Shown here piece after piece: positions 1 to 7,814 of a DNA stretch of 64,000 nucleotides. Position 1 is the first letter of the stretch. Each line of letters begins with the position of its first letter. The position numbers and the translations under genes are program-made. This DNA is from Rhodopirellula baltica. GTDB lineage: Bacteria > Planctomycetota > Planctomycetia > Pirellulales > Pirellulaceae. The stretch lies in the NCBI GenBank assembly GCA_002901265.1, contig PPHI01000029.1:1-64000 (forward strand). Reading direction: 5' to 3'. Below the pieces are notes generated by a model that was not told where the DNA came from, searched no databases, and was given only the letters and a program-made list of their open reading frames with translations.

Positions 1-1
1 C

Positions 2-202
2 CCGACGGTTCCGATCAAATTGCTGCATAAAATGTCAAAGCGTCAGATCATGAAAGAGTACGAAGCGAACGGGTTCAAGCTGGTGCGCGAATACAACGAA
101 TTGCCTTGGCAGCACCTGATGTTTTTCGCACGGGATGACAGTCCATTGGATGCCGTCTCTCCGGTGCCCGCTGGCGAAGTATTAAAGGCGCTCGGCAATT
201 AA
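2..202 (+). CDS. C-terminal end of a probable SAM-dependent methyltransferase (partial)
   Basis: The reading frame is open from base 2 to the TAA at 200-202, so only the last 66 residues of a gene starting outside the window are seen. The tail carries the pattern PIKLLHK, then a helix ending in GFKLVRE, then LPWQHLMFF. This resembles the C-terminus of class I methyltransferases common in planctomycetes, where the last strands close the Rossmann-like fold. The catalytic and SAM-binding parts are not in view, so the assignment rests on resemblance of a short tail only. A TTG or ATG inside this stretch would give a meaningless small protein, so I treat it as a partial gene. Confidence 0.55.
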   Translation, partial: PTVPIKLLHKMSKRQIMKEYEANGFKLVREYNELPWQHLMFFARDDSPLDAVSPVPAGEVLKALGN

Positions 203-307
203 GTTTGGTCTGCGGTTCGTGGCCCAGGCCGCCTGTTCGGTTCGGCTATACTGGCGTCGATCGTTCGATCTTCTCCCCGCCCCTCTCTACTGACCTGCCG
301 CGAACTG

Positions 308-1246
308 ATGAAACTACGTTCCCCAATTGGCGCATCACTGGTTGCCGCATGCGCGCTGCTTCACTGCGTCTCACTGACTTCGATTCGAACCGTTGTTGCT
401 GATGACGAGAGCCAAACGCACGAAACGGCGAAAGCCGATTCGGTTGTCAACATTTGGCCGAAAGATCCGCCCACCTGGAATGCGCCAACTGATCCAGAGG
501 TCGACCAAACGAAACCAAACGGTGGTCGCGTCGCCGACCGGTACGTGATTCGACTTGGCAATGTTGCCACGCCACAGTTGCATGTTTATCCGGCCGAAGG
601 TTCCAAAACGACGGTCATCATTTGCCCTGGTGGTGGCTTCAGTATCCTGGCCTGGGATTTGGAAGGAACCGAAATTGCCTCTTGGCTGCAAAGCAATGGG
701 ATCAGCGCGGCAGTGTTGAAATATCGCGTGCCAACGGGAAAAGAAGACAAGAAATGGTTGCCGCCCGCCCAGGATATGCAACGCAGCGTTTCGCTGGTTC
801 GCTCCGGGGCAATCGAGTCACTTCCGACGGAGCATATCGGCGTCCTGGGATTTTCAGCAGGTGGTCATACTGTTGTCCGAGGGACGTTGGAAACCGAACG
901 TTTGTATGAAGCCCAGGACGAGCATGATCAAGCGTCGCTGCGTCCTGATTTCGCAGCACTGATCTATCCCGCCTATTTGACCAAAGAACGTAACTCGGTC
1001 GAAATGGATGAAGAATTGAAGGTGACGAAGGACACGCCGCCGTTCTTCTTTGCACATGCCTTTGATGATCCATTGACCCCAATGGGCAGCGTCGGTTTGT
1101 TTGCAAAATTGAAGGCGCAAAATATTCCGTCGTCACTACACATCTTTTCAACAGGCGGTCACGGATTTGGTGGTCGCGATACCGGCGCCGAGAAAGACGC
1201 TTGGTTGCCACTTTTGAAATCGTTTCTTTCGGATCGCGGTTTTTGA
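308..1246 (+). CDS. Secreted alpha/beta hydrolase, acetyl (xylan) esterase-like
   Basis: 312 residues with an N-terminal signal peptide (hydrophobic about 8-31, cleavage near Ala31). The mature part is an alpha/beta-hydrolase. The oxyanion-type strand is PGGGF at 107-111, the nucleophile elbow GFSAGGH puts the catalytic Ser at 183, the acid is Asp253 or Asp254 (HAFDDP) and the base is His285 (GGHGFGG). This is the layout of the BD-FAE/acetyl-esterase and so-called xylanase-B-like esterases that remove acetyl or acyl groups from plant or algal polysaccharides. Export and a sulfatase 4 kb downstream fit polysaccharide scavenging, but the substrate cannot be read from the sequence. The ATG at 308 directly precedes the signal peptide. 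Transcribed alone. Confidence 0.85.
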   Translation: MKLRSPIGASLVAACALLHCVSLTSIRTVVADDESQTHETAKADSVVNIWPKDPPTWNAPTDPEVDQTKPNGGRVADRYVIRLGNVATPQLHVYPAEGSKTTVIICPGGGFSILAWDLEGTEIASWLQSNGISAAVLKYRVPTGKEDKKWLPPAQDMQRSVSLVRSGAIESLPTEHIGVLGFSAGGHTVVRGTLETERLYEAQDEHDQASLRPDFAALIYPAYLTKERNSVEMDEELKVTKDTPPFFFAHAFDDPLTPMGSVGLFAKLKAQNIPSSLHIFSTGGHGFGGRDTGAEKDAWLPLLKSFLSDRGF

Positions 1247-1453
1247 TCGAACCGTGTCTTGGCTCATTGGCCGATCGTTTTCTGAAAAGTGAAATCGCCC
1301 TGATTCGTTTTGCTTGACTTCTCAGGGCAAGTTGATAGCCTCAACGGGTTCGCGGGTGGTGGAGATGTAACCATTGCCCAGCATGGCTTATGTTCAAGTC
1401 GCTGTTCGCCGCTTTTCAATTTCGGCGAGCCTCGACTTCAGGACGGTTTTATC

Positions 1454-1894
1454 TTGTCGTTTCTCAACCCTGCCGCCATTCGATACGCAACAGTCTTGCT
1501 GTTGTTAGGGTGCGGGTTTGCTTTTTGTCAACAGCGTGCCTTTGGCTCGTGTGGCGATTACTTGCAGATGGGAAATGCTCACGATCTAACGTCTCAATCG
1601 AATGCGGCGACCGAGTTCCGGCTGGCTGACTTTGCCCCGGCGGCAAATTCGTTGCCACTGTCGGTGCCGCCGACGGTCCCGCGTCCATGTCATGGACCTG
1701 GATGTTCTCAGGCACCCGAGATCCCGCTTACGCATCTTTCTGACACAACCAATCCGTCTCGTGGCGAAGTGGTGGCGATGTTGATGATTCGATGTCTCGA
1801 CGACATTGGAGTAGTGCGGGAATGGTTCGCTGATCAGCCTGTTGGCGCATCAGAATTGAACGCCAGTATCTTTCGCCCTCCTCGGCTTCTTTAG
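1454..1894 (+). CDS. Small secreted protein of unknown function (planctomycete CGDYL/PCHGPGC type)
   Basis: I place the start at TTG 1454, giving 146 residues with a hydrophobic segment (about 8-24) that fits a signal peptide. It is followed by a CGDYL motif and, after a proline-rich stretch, PCHGPGCSQ. The protein ends in RPPRLL. Short exported proteins with a CGDYL start, a PCxGPxC centre and a PPR-type end recur in Pirellulaceae, and I recognise that pattern, but no function is known to me. The frame is open upstream to 1310 (another TTG), but that extension would put the hydrophobic segment about 50 residues in. The cysteine pairs suggest disulfides or metal binding. A coincidental frame cannot be fully excluded. 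Confidence 0.6.
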   Translation: MSFLNPAAIRYATVLLLLGCGFAFCQQRAFGSCGDYLQMGNAHDLTSQSNAATEFRLADFAPAANSLPLSVPPTVPRPCHGPGCSQAPEIPLTHLSDTTNPSRGEVVAMLMIRCLDDIGVVREWFADQPVGASELNASIFRPPRLL

Positions 1895-2462
1895 GGCCTC
1901 TGCTGACGGCCTGTTGATTTTCAAATTTGCAATGTCCCTCGATCGCCTTTTGCTCCGCAAAAACAGCGTTAGAGAACGCTTCTTCGCAGAGCGAAAGACG
2001 ACACTCGAAAATCAGCAGCCTGCTAAGCCTCTCCCAGCTTTTCCTGCATTGCGTCAAACGTATCGCCGTCTCTTCAATCGAGGCCGTCGCGCGTTGTGAT
2101 CCTTGCAGCCGAAATGTCTTGGCGAAAGAATCCCAGTCCTGTTTCAACTCGCAAGTGTTTCGTCGCTGGTTCAGCATCCTTATTGCAATAGGACTGATCA
2201 GCTTCCGACACATCGTTGTGTGTTGCACTCGCTCTGGGTTTCGCATGCGCTGGCAGACCGCCCTTCTCGCTCGCTCGTAGTCGCTCAAGTTTGATTTGAG
2301 TTGCTGCTTGCGCACAACAAACGTTCATTGACGATTCGGAATCCGTGTCTTTGCGGACCGGACCGCCATCTACTTGTTCGCAGTGTTTGTTTTCGTCACT
2401 GGTCGGTGCTGTTCTTTTAGATGTCGATCAGCCGAGTGAAGAATCAATTTGGAATCATAGCC
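1895..2462 (+). other. Stretch of about 570 bases without a convincing gene
   Basis: Short frames exist on both strands, the longest being a 195-codon minus-strand frame over 1728-2315. None has a recognisable domain, signal peptide or conserved motif, and that frame also runs antisense across the end of the small secreted protein. The plus strand is pyrimidine-rich. The stretch probably carries the 3' end of the upstream transcript and the promoter and leader of the DUF1559 gene. I could not assign a promoter or a structured RNA. Confidence 0.4.
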
Positions 2463-3404
2463 ATGAAAAATAAAAAGAGTCGGAGCGGTTTTACATTGGT
2501 CGAGTTGCTAGTCGTGATTGCGATCATCGGCGTTCTTGTCGGTTTGCTTTTGCCTGCCGTCCAAGCGGCTCGCGAAGCCGCGCGAAGGATGCAGTGCAGC
2601 AACAACATGAAGCAGATCGGTCTCGGATTGCACAACTACCACAGTAGCTATAAATCGCTGCCTTTCGCTTGGGGTGGGACACGCCCGCCAAACAACAGTC
2701 CCGGGTATTCGGCACTCAGTCAGGTGTTGCCGTTTATCGAGCAATCTGCATTGCACGAACAAATCGATTTCGCAAAGCCATTGACGGATCCGGTCAACAG
2801 TGCGGCGCGATTAACAGAGGTCCATACGTTCCGTTGCCCATCCGATTTGGACAATCCACAACCACAAACTGGCGGTGCGACAAATTACATGGCCAACGTG
2901 GGCAGCCAGCACATTTGGCAGGACCCGCTGTTGCAAGACGGTCCATTCATCCGTGCAAGACAACTAAAGTTCCGCGACGTTCTCGACGGACTGAGCAATA
3001 CCGCTGCGTTTGCCGAGCGCATGTTGACCGACGGTAGCAATGGGATGATCAGCGTCGAATCGGATGTGTTTTTGGGAAGCGGCGATCCATTGACGCCAGA
3101 TGACGCGATTCGGCTTTGTTACGAAACCGATGTGGACAACCTTGCGACCCAGTTCCCGATCTTTATGGGCGCTCCCTGGATCAACGGGCAGCATGTTTAC
3201 TTGCATGTCGACGTGCCCAATCGTCGTTCCTGCGGATTCTATCCGACAAAAGCGACGATGCCGGCGAGCAGTCGGCACGTAGGCGGTGCCCACATGCTGC
3301 GCTGCGATGGGTCCGTCACCTTTGTGACCGAAAGCGTGAATATAAAGTTGTGGCGTGCGATTGGTACACGAGCGGGTGGTGAAACCTTAGAGAGCGAACT
3401 TTAA
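2463..3404 (+). CDS. DUF1559 family prepilin-like protein
   Basis: 313 residues from ATG 2463. The N-terminus is a type IV prepilin signal: basic leader, then GFTLVELLVVIAIIG with the Gly-Phe processing site and Glu at +5, running into LLPAVQAAREAARR. The rest is the DUF1559 domain that is hugely expanded in planctomycetes. It has the conserved CSNNMKQIGLGLHNYH after the helix and ends with the segment around ASSRHVGGAHMLRCDGSV, which resembles the family's H-x-G-G-x-N-x-x-x-x-D-G block. Such proteins are thought to be exported and assembled like pseudopilins at the cell surface; exact roles are unknown. An in-frame ATG at 2421 would add 14 residues but push the leader inward. The next gene is a small lipoprotein, the usual partner. 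Confidence 0.9.
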   Translation: MKNKKSRSGFTLVELLVVIAIIGVLVGLLLPAVQAAREAARRMQCSNNMKQIGLGLHNYHSSYKSLPFAWGGTRPPNNSPGYSALSQVLPFIEQSALHEQIDFAKPLTDPVNSAARLTEVHTFRCPSDLDNPQPQTGGATNYMANVGSQHIWQDPLLQDGPFIRARQLKFRDVLDGLSNTAAFAERMLTDGSNGMISVESDVFLGSGDPLTPDDAIRLCYETDVDNLATQFPIFMGAPWINGQHVYLHVDVPNRRSCGFYPTKATMPASSRHVGGAHMLRCDGSVTFVTESVNIKLWRAIGTRAGGETLESEL

Positions 3405-3509
3405 CAGCCAGGGATTCTGGCTTGAGCGATGTGCGAAAGCCTGTCCTTGGTCGGTCGTATTCTTTGTTCGCTTTTTGAGTTTGTAATGTTTCCCCATTGG
3501 GTTTCCAAA

Positions 3510-3917
3510 ATGTTGCTATGTTTCAGGAACATCGTCGTTCCTTGTCTGTTTTTCATGGTTGTCGTTCTATCGGTCGCATTGCCAGGTTGCGGCAAGTCAA
3601 CGAAGGCGGATTTGGTCGATCCCACCCTGGCTCGGTCAACACTGGAGTCGGTTTTAGAGAGCTGGCGACGTGGCGATCCGATTGATTCTTGGCAAATCAA
3701 TGATGCACCGATTGTCGTACAAGACCTGGACTGGAAGGCTGGGGTCAAGTTGGCTTCGTTTGAGATATTAGACCAAGGCGATGCTGTCGATGCGAACCTG
3801 TTCTGTCAGGTCGAACTGTCCTTGATCGATTCTCGTTCCAAGTCATTCACGCGAAATGTCACCTACATCGTCGGCACCTCTCCCGTTCCAACTGTCTTTC
3901 GAAGCTTGACGCCATAG
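3510..3917 (+). CDS. Small lipoprotein, DUF1559-associated
   Basis: 135 residues from ATG 3510. The hydrophobic leader ends in a lipobox ALPGC, with Cys27 as the lipidated residue. The mature domain starts with a helix (DPTLARSTLESVLESWRRGD) followed by a beta-rich part ending at a TP terminus. Small lipoproteins with this ARxxLExxLxSWxxGD helix sit next to DUF1559 genes in many planctomycetes. I take this as its partner, co-oriented and about 105 bases downstream. In-frame starts also exist at 3486 (ATG) and 3429 (ATG); they would lengthen the leader, and 3510 gives the most normal lipoprotein signal. Function unknown. Confidence 0.75.
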   Translation: MLLCFRNIVVPCLFFMVVVLSVALPGCGKSTKADLVDPTLARSTLESVLESWRRGDPIDSWQINDAPIVVQDLDWKAGVKLASFEILDQGDAVDANLFCQVELSLIDSRSKSFTRNVTYIVGTSPVPTVFRSLTP

Positions 3918-3988
3918 ACATCCATTCGTCGCAGTTACGTTGCAACTTTGTGACGACCACCCCACACATATATTAAGACGAGTCAGAT

Positions 3989-5212
3989 ATGAGACACCAT
4001 GTACTTTTTCTTTTGACCATTACGGTTGCTTTTACATCGTCGAACGCGAGGGGCGATGAACCGTCTGCGGAAATCACGCCGGATGGCGAACAGCTTACGC
4101 CGCAAGCAACTGTTATTTCCAATGAATTGCGGAACGCTTTCGCTCCCGACTCGGAGCCAATCGTCATGTTGGACGCGATCATCGACGGCACGGCGCTGGG
4201 GGGCTATGGTGGCTGGTTCCCGATGTCAAAAGCGAATAGCCGATTCGAGTGGCTCGCGATTGCAGACACCTTTGATGCGAACTCCGACCAAAAAATTACT
4301 CGAGAAGAGTTTGGCGGAAACGGAAACGATTTTGCCCGCCTGGATCGAAACGGCGACAAACAGCTTTCGTCGGACGACTTTGATTGGACCGAAAGTTCAC
4401 TCGAACGAACGCCTGGCTACATGATGTTTTTCATGGCGGATCGTGATGCAAATGGTAAGGTGACTCGCGAGGAGTTTTCCGCACTGTACGACCAAGTGGC
4501 GGGACGCAATGCGAGCTATCTAACGCTCGATGACTTGCGGGACCAATTTCAGCCGCCGGACACCGTAGACCACGAACGTCGTGCGAACCGTCCTTCGCGA
4601 AGTACGCTGATCGCTGCGCTACAGCGTCAAGAAATCGGCTCGCTGCAATCAGGGCCACGCGTTGGTGAAATCGCACCGGATTTTTCGCTGGTGGATTTGA
4701 ACGGAAAAACGGTCACTCTCTCCGACGAAGTTGGTGAAAAGCCAATTGTCTTGATCTTCGGAAATTTCACTTGTGGTCCGTTCCGTAGTCAGTCTGGAAA
4801 CATCGAAAAGCTATACCGGACCTATCAAGAACGCGCCAAGTTTTTTCTTGTCTACGTTCGTGAAGCTCATCCGAGCGATGGATGGCAGATGGCAAGCAAC
4901 CAACGTGTTGGCATTGACGTTCCCCAACCGACCAGTCAAGACGGGCGACGTAAGGTTGCGCAGCAGTGTCAATCACATTTGGATATGGACCTGCCGTTTC
5001 TTGTTGATGATGTGGGTGACACGGTCGGGGAGATGTACAGTGGCATGCCGAATCGGTTGTACCTCATTGACCGGCAAGGGAATGTGGCTTTCAGAAATGG
5101 CAGAGGGCCCTATGGTTTTCATCCTCGAGAGTTGGAGCAGGCACTGATTCTGTTGCTACGCGATGATCGAGAAGACGGTCAAAAGGATGCAGGACCGAAA
5201 TCCGGTTTTTGA
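3989..5212 (+). CDS. Exported EF-hand protein with deiodinase-like thioredoxin-fold domain
   Basis: 407 residues with a signal peptide (1-23). Residues about 90-165 hold three EF-hand calcium loops starting at Asp96, Asp119 and Asp151 (patterns DxNxDxxIxxxE, DxNGDxxLxxxD and DxDANGxVxxxE). Residues 224-395 form a peroxiredoxin/thioredoxin-like fold. It begins with the GEIAPDFSL entry of AhpC/TSA-type proteins, then FGNFTCGPFRSQ with Cys262, and EAHPSDGW at 292-299. The Cys/Pro-Phe/EAHPSDGW combination is the signature of the iodothyronine deiodinase family, with Cys where the animal enzymes have selenocysteine. Bacterial homologues have no settled substrate; reductive dehalogenation or a peroxidase-like role are both possible. 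Calcium could stabilise or gate the enzyme. Probably periplasmic. Confidence 0.85.
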   Translation: MRHHVLFLLTITVAFTSSNARGDEPSAEITPDGEQLTPQATVISNELRNAFAPDSEPIVMLDAIIDGTALGGYGGWFPMSKANSRFEWLAIADTFDANSDQKITREEFGGNGNDFARLDRNGDKQLSSDDFDWTESSLERTPGYMMFFMADRDANGKVTREEFSALYDQVAGRNASYLTLDDLRDQFQPPDTVDHERRANRPSRSTLIAALQRQEIGSLQSGPRVGEIAPDFSLVDLNGKTVTLSDEVGEKPIVLIFGNFTCGPFRSQSGNIEKLYRTYQERAKFFLVYVREAHPSDGWQMASNQRVGIDVPQPTSQDGRRKVAQQCQSHLDMDLPFLVDDVGDTVGEMYSGMPNRLYLIDRQGNVAFRNGRGPYGFHPRELEQALILLLRDDREDGQKDAGPKSGF

Positions 5213-5451
5213 CTCGAGACGGGCCAGCACGTCTTGTGAACAGCCTTTTGATTTTCGATTAACGCCATGCTTTTGATCACGCTTGCGGTGGAGTTCCAAA
5301 CATGTTTTCGCTCGTCTCCGGTTGTGCCACGTCGGACACCGGAAGCTTGTAAAATGGAACTCGACCGCCAGCGAGTTTGATGATGAACGTGTGAAGTTGA
5401 ACTCGTCGGCGTGCCCTCCCCACGCTCTCGATCAACCTCTTCGGTGCTCTC

Positions 5452-7260
5452 ATGTTTCGATTCCGTTTTTTGTTTTCGGCGTATTGCATCGTTCACGTTG
5501 CGTTGCCGGTCTTTGTTCGACCGACCGAAATCTGCGCAGCGGATGAGACGCTGGTGGGACGGCCCAACGTTGTGATCGTGATGACGGATGACCAAGGCTA
5601 TGGCGATTTGTCGTGTCATGGGAATCCCGTGTTGCAGACTCCACAACTCGATCGCTTGTATGCCGAATCCGTTCGACTTACAGACTACCACGTTGCCCCA
5701 ACCTGTTCTCCGACGCGGGCGGCGTTCTTGACCGGCCACTGGACGAATCGAACCGGTGTTTGGCATACGATCATGGGACGGTCGATGCTGCGTGAGAACG
5801 AGGTGACGATCGGCGATGCTTTTTCGAAAGCTGGCTACGCGACTGGCATGTTTGGCAAATGGCACCTGGGTGACAATTATCCATACCGGCCAGAAGACCG
5901 TGGCTTCACCGAAGTCATGCGTCATGGCGGTGGCGGGGTCGGTCAAACACCGGATCACTGGGACAATGCGTACTTCGACGGTGCATACTGGCATAACCGT
6001 GAAGTGACTCCGGTTCAGGGCTATTGCACTGATGTGTTTTTTAACTACGCAAAAGCCTTCATCCGCACATCCGTTGCTGAGGATCAACCGTTCCTAGCTT
6101 ACATCGCTACGAATGCCCCACACGGCCCGATGCATTCGCCAGAACAGTACAGCAAACCGTATGCGGAGCAGGGGAAACATGTCGCGAACTTTTATGGAAT
6201 GATTGCGAACATTGATGAAAATGTTGGCAAGCTAAGGGAGTTGCTAGATGAGCTCGATATCGCTGACAACACGATTTTCATTTACACAACCGACAATGGG
6301 ACTTCCTCGGGCGACAAAGTTTTTAATGCGGGAATGCGTGGTCGAAAAGGCAGTCATTACGACGGCGGACATCGAGTCCCATTCTTTATCCGTTGGCCGG
6401 AAGCGGGACTGGATGCGGGACGTGATGTTGACACCATTACCAGCTACGTCGATGTGGTACCGACGCTGATTTCAATGTGTCGCATCGCTCCACCGCCCCA
6501 GGTTGCCTTTGATGGCGTTGATCTTTCACCACTGATTTTCGATCGCGCCGAGGACTGGCCGGACCGTTTTTTGGTGACCGATTCGCAGCGAGTGAAAGAT
6601 CCGATCAAGTGGAAAAGTTCTGCCGTGATGTCGGACCGCTGGCGACTATGTAACGGAAAAGAATTGTTCGATATGGATGTCGATCCGGGCCAGAAAAAAG
6701 ATGTCTCAGAGAAACACCCGGATGTCGTTGCGGCGATGCGTGAATTCTACGATCAATGGTGGGCTGAATTGGAACCGAGCTTTGCTCAGTCGACAGCGAT
6801 ACATCTAGGGCATCCGACTGACAACCCCGCACGGCTGACAAGCCACGACTGGATCACGACGAAGATGACGCCATGGAACCAGTCTCAAGTTCGTGCGGCA
6901 TTGAACGGCGATGCGAACACTGGATTTTGGAACGTTAAAGTTACCGAACCGGGACGCTATCGTTTCCTGCTTCGCCGATGGCCGGTCGAAGTCAACGGCC
7001 CACTGACGCAGTCGCTTGCCGCCGGCAAACCTGTTCCTGGCGATCGGGCGTATCGTGAGACGCCGGGAAAAGCGATTGCCGCAGTCAGAGCCAATCTGGT
7101 CATCGGGAAGCGATCGGAGTCAAGCGAAGTGGACGCGACGGCCAGCGAAGTGGCGTTTGATCTGGACCTTGAAGCTCAATCGACGAAGCTGTGGGCGAGC
7201 TTTGAAACCGCGTCGGGCGAAGAGTTTGGTGCCTACTTCGTGTATGTCGAACGGCTTTAA
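5452..7260 (+). CDS. Secreted type I sulfatase (arylsulfatase family)
   Basis: 602 residues with a signal peptide (about 1-30). The metal site begins with TDDQGYGD (Asp46, Asp47) and the catalytic motif is CSPTR at 85-89. Its Cys85 would be converted to formylglycine by an FGE-type enzyme not present in this window. GKWHLGDN and the YTTDNG/KGSHYDGGHRVPF blocks complete the fold. Residues about 450-602 are a C-terminal extension with beta-rich character, longer than in minimal arylsulfatases and probably a substrate-binding or accessory domain. Planctomycetes carry scores of such genes for sulfated algal polysaccharides. The stop overlaps the stop of the convergent gene in a shared TTAA. Substrate not predictable from sequence. 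Confidence 0.93.
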   Translation: MFRFRFLFSAYCIVHVALPVFVRPTEICAADETLVGRPNVVIVMTDDQGYGDLSCHGNPVLQTPQLDRLYAESVRLTDYHVAPTCSPTRAAFLTGHWTNRTGVWHTIMGRSMLRENEVTIGDAFSKAGYATGMFGKWHLGDNYPYRPEDRGFTEVMRHGGGGVGQTPDHWDNAYFDGAYWHNREVTPVQGYCTDVFFNYAKAFIRTSVAEDQPFLAYIATNAPHGPMHSPEQYSKPYAEQGKHVANFYGMIANIDENVGKLRELLDELDIADNTIFIYTTDNGTSSGDKVFNAGMRGRKGSHYDGGHRVPFFIRWPEAGLDAGRDVDTITSYVDVVPTLISMCRIAPPPQVAFDGVDLSPLIFDRAEDWPDRFLVTDSQRVKDPIKWKSSAVMSDRWRLCNGKELFDMDVDPGQKKDVSEKHPDVVAAMREFYDQWWAELEPSFAQSTAIHLGHPTDNPARLTSHDWITTKMTPWNQSQVRAALNGDANTGFWNVKVTEPGRYRFLLRRWPVEVNGPLTQSLAAGKPVPGDRAYRETPGKAIAAVRANLVIGKRSESSEVDATASEVAFDLDLEAQSTKLWASFETASGEEFGAYFVYVERL

Positions 7261-7814
7261 ATTCGATTCGGTGTGAAACCGTCTCGATCTCCGGTCAATG
7301 AAACGTGGGTGTAGTCGGTGACTTGCCAGCTACCGTCGGGTTGCTTTTGCATTGTCAAAATCACACGCCGTGGAATCGTCATGTCTTTGACCGCACCACT
7401 GGCTAGCCCACCGCGAACGGTTGCGTCCAAGTCCACGGTGGCTTCTTGAGGAATGCTGCCTTCAATCATATCGATCCGAATGTTGCCGACGCGAACGCGT
7501 TGGAATTCATAGTTTGGCAATTCATTCAGTGCACGTTGCCGGGTGTCACGGTCGGCGATCACGGCCGCGACGGTCTCGTGATCGTTGTTTTCAGCGGCAG
7601 TTGCGGTTTCATCAATGATGCGCAAAATCGATTCACGGTCGGTTTCGATCACGTTGGCGATCAAAAACGAGCAAGGAAGCAATAGAGCCGTAATCAATGC
7701 GGCGATGCCGAGCGTTTTTTCACCCGTGCTCGTCCAGGCGAAAAACAGGGCACCGACCACAATTGAGATCATGCCCGCGATTAACCATGGCTGTTCCGCA
7801 AAGATATCGATCAT
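7257..7814 (-). CDS. Small membrane protein with two N-terminal helices, unknown function
   Basis: 185 residues. Two transmembrane helices lie at about 10-27 and 33-53 with a short connector, so most of the protein (54-185) sits on one side. That soluble part begins with a helix and an ALNELPNYEFQ segment and continues as alternating strands ending in QPDGSWQVTDYTHV. This has the look of an NTF2-like or DUF4878-like cone fold used as an extracytoplasmic binding module, though I do not recognise a named family. Its start codon overlaps the stop of the SNF2 helicase gene by four bases (ATGA), indicating translational coupling, and it is the second gene of that operon. Confidence 0.8.
   Translation of the reverse strand: MIDIFAEQPWLIAGMISIVVGALFFAWTSTGEKTLGIAALITALLLPCSFLIANVIETDRESILRIIDETATAAENNDHETVAAVIADRDTRQRALNELPNYEFQRVRVGNIRIDMIEGSIPQEATVDLDATVRGGLASGAVKDMTIPRRVILTMQKQPDGSWQVTDYTHVSLTGDRDGFTPNRI

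Noticed and set aside
1728-2315. A 195-codon minus-strand frame, candidate gene in the 1.9-2.4 kb gap
   Set aside because: Composition is dominated by Arg, Gln and Ser with no motif or leader, and it runs antisense across the end of a more convincing small secreted protein.
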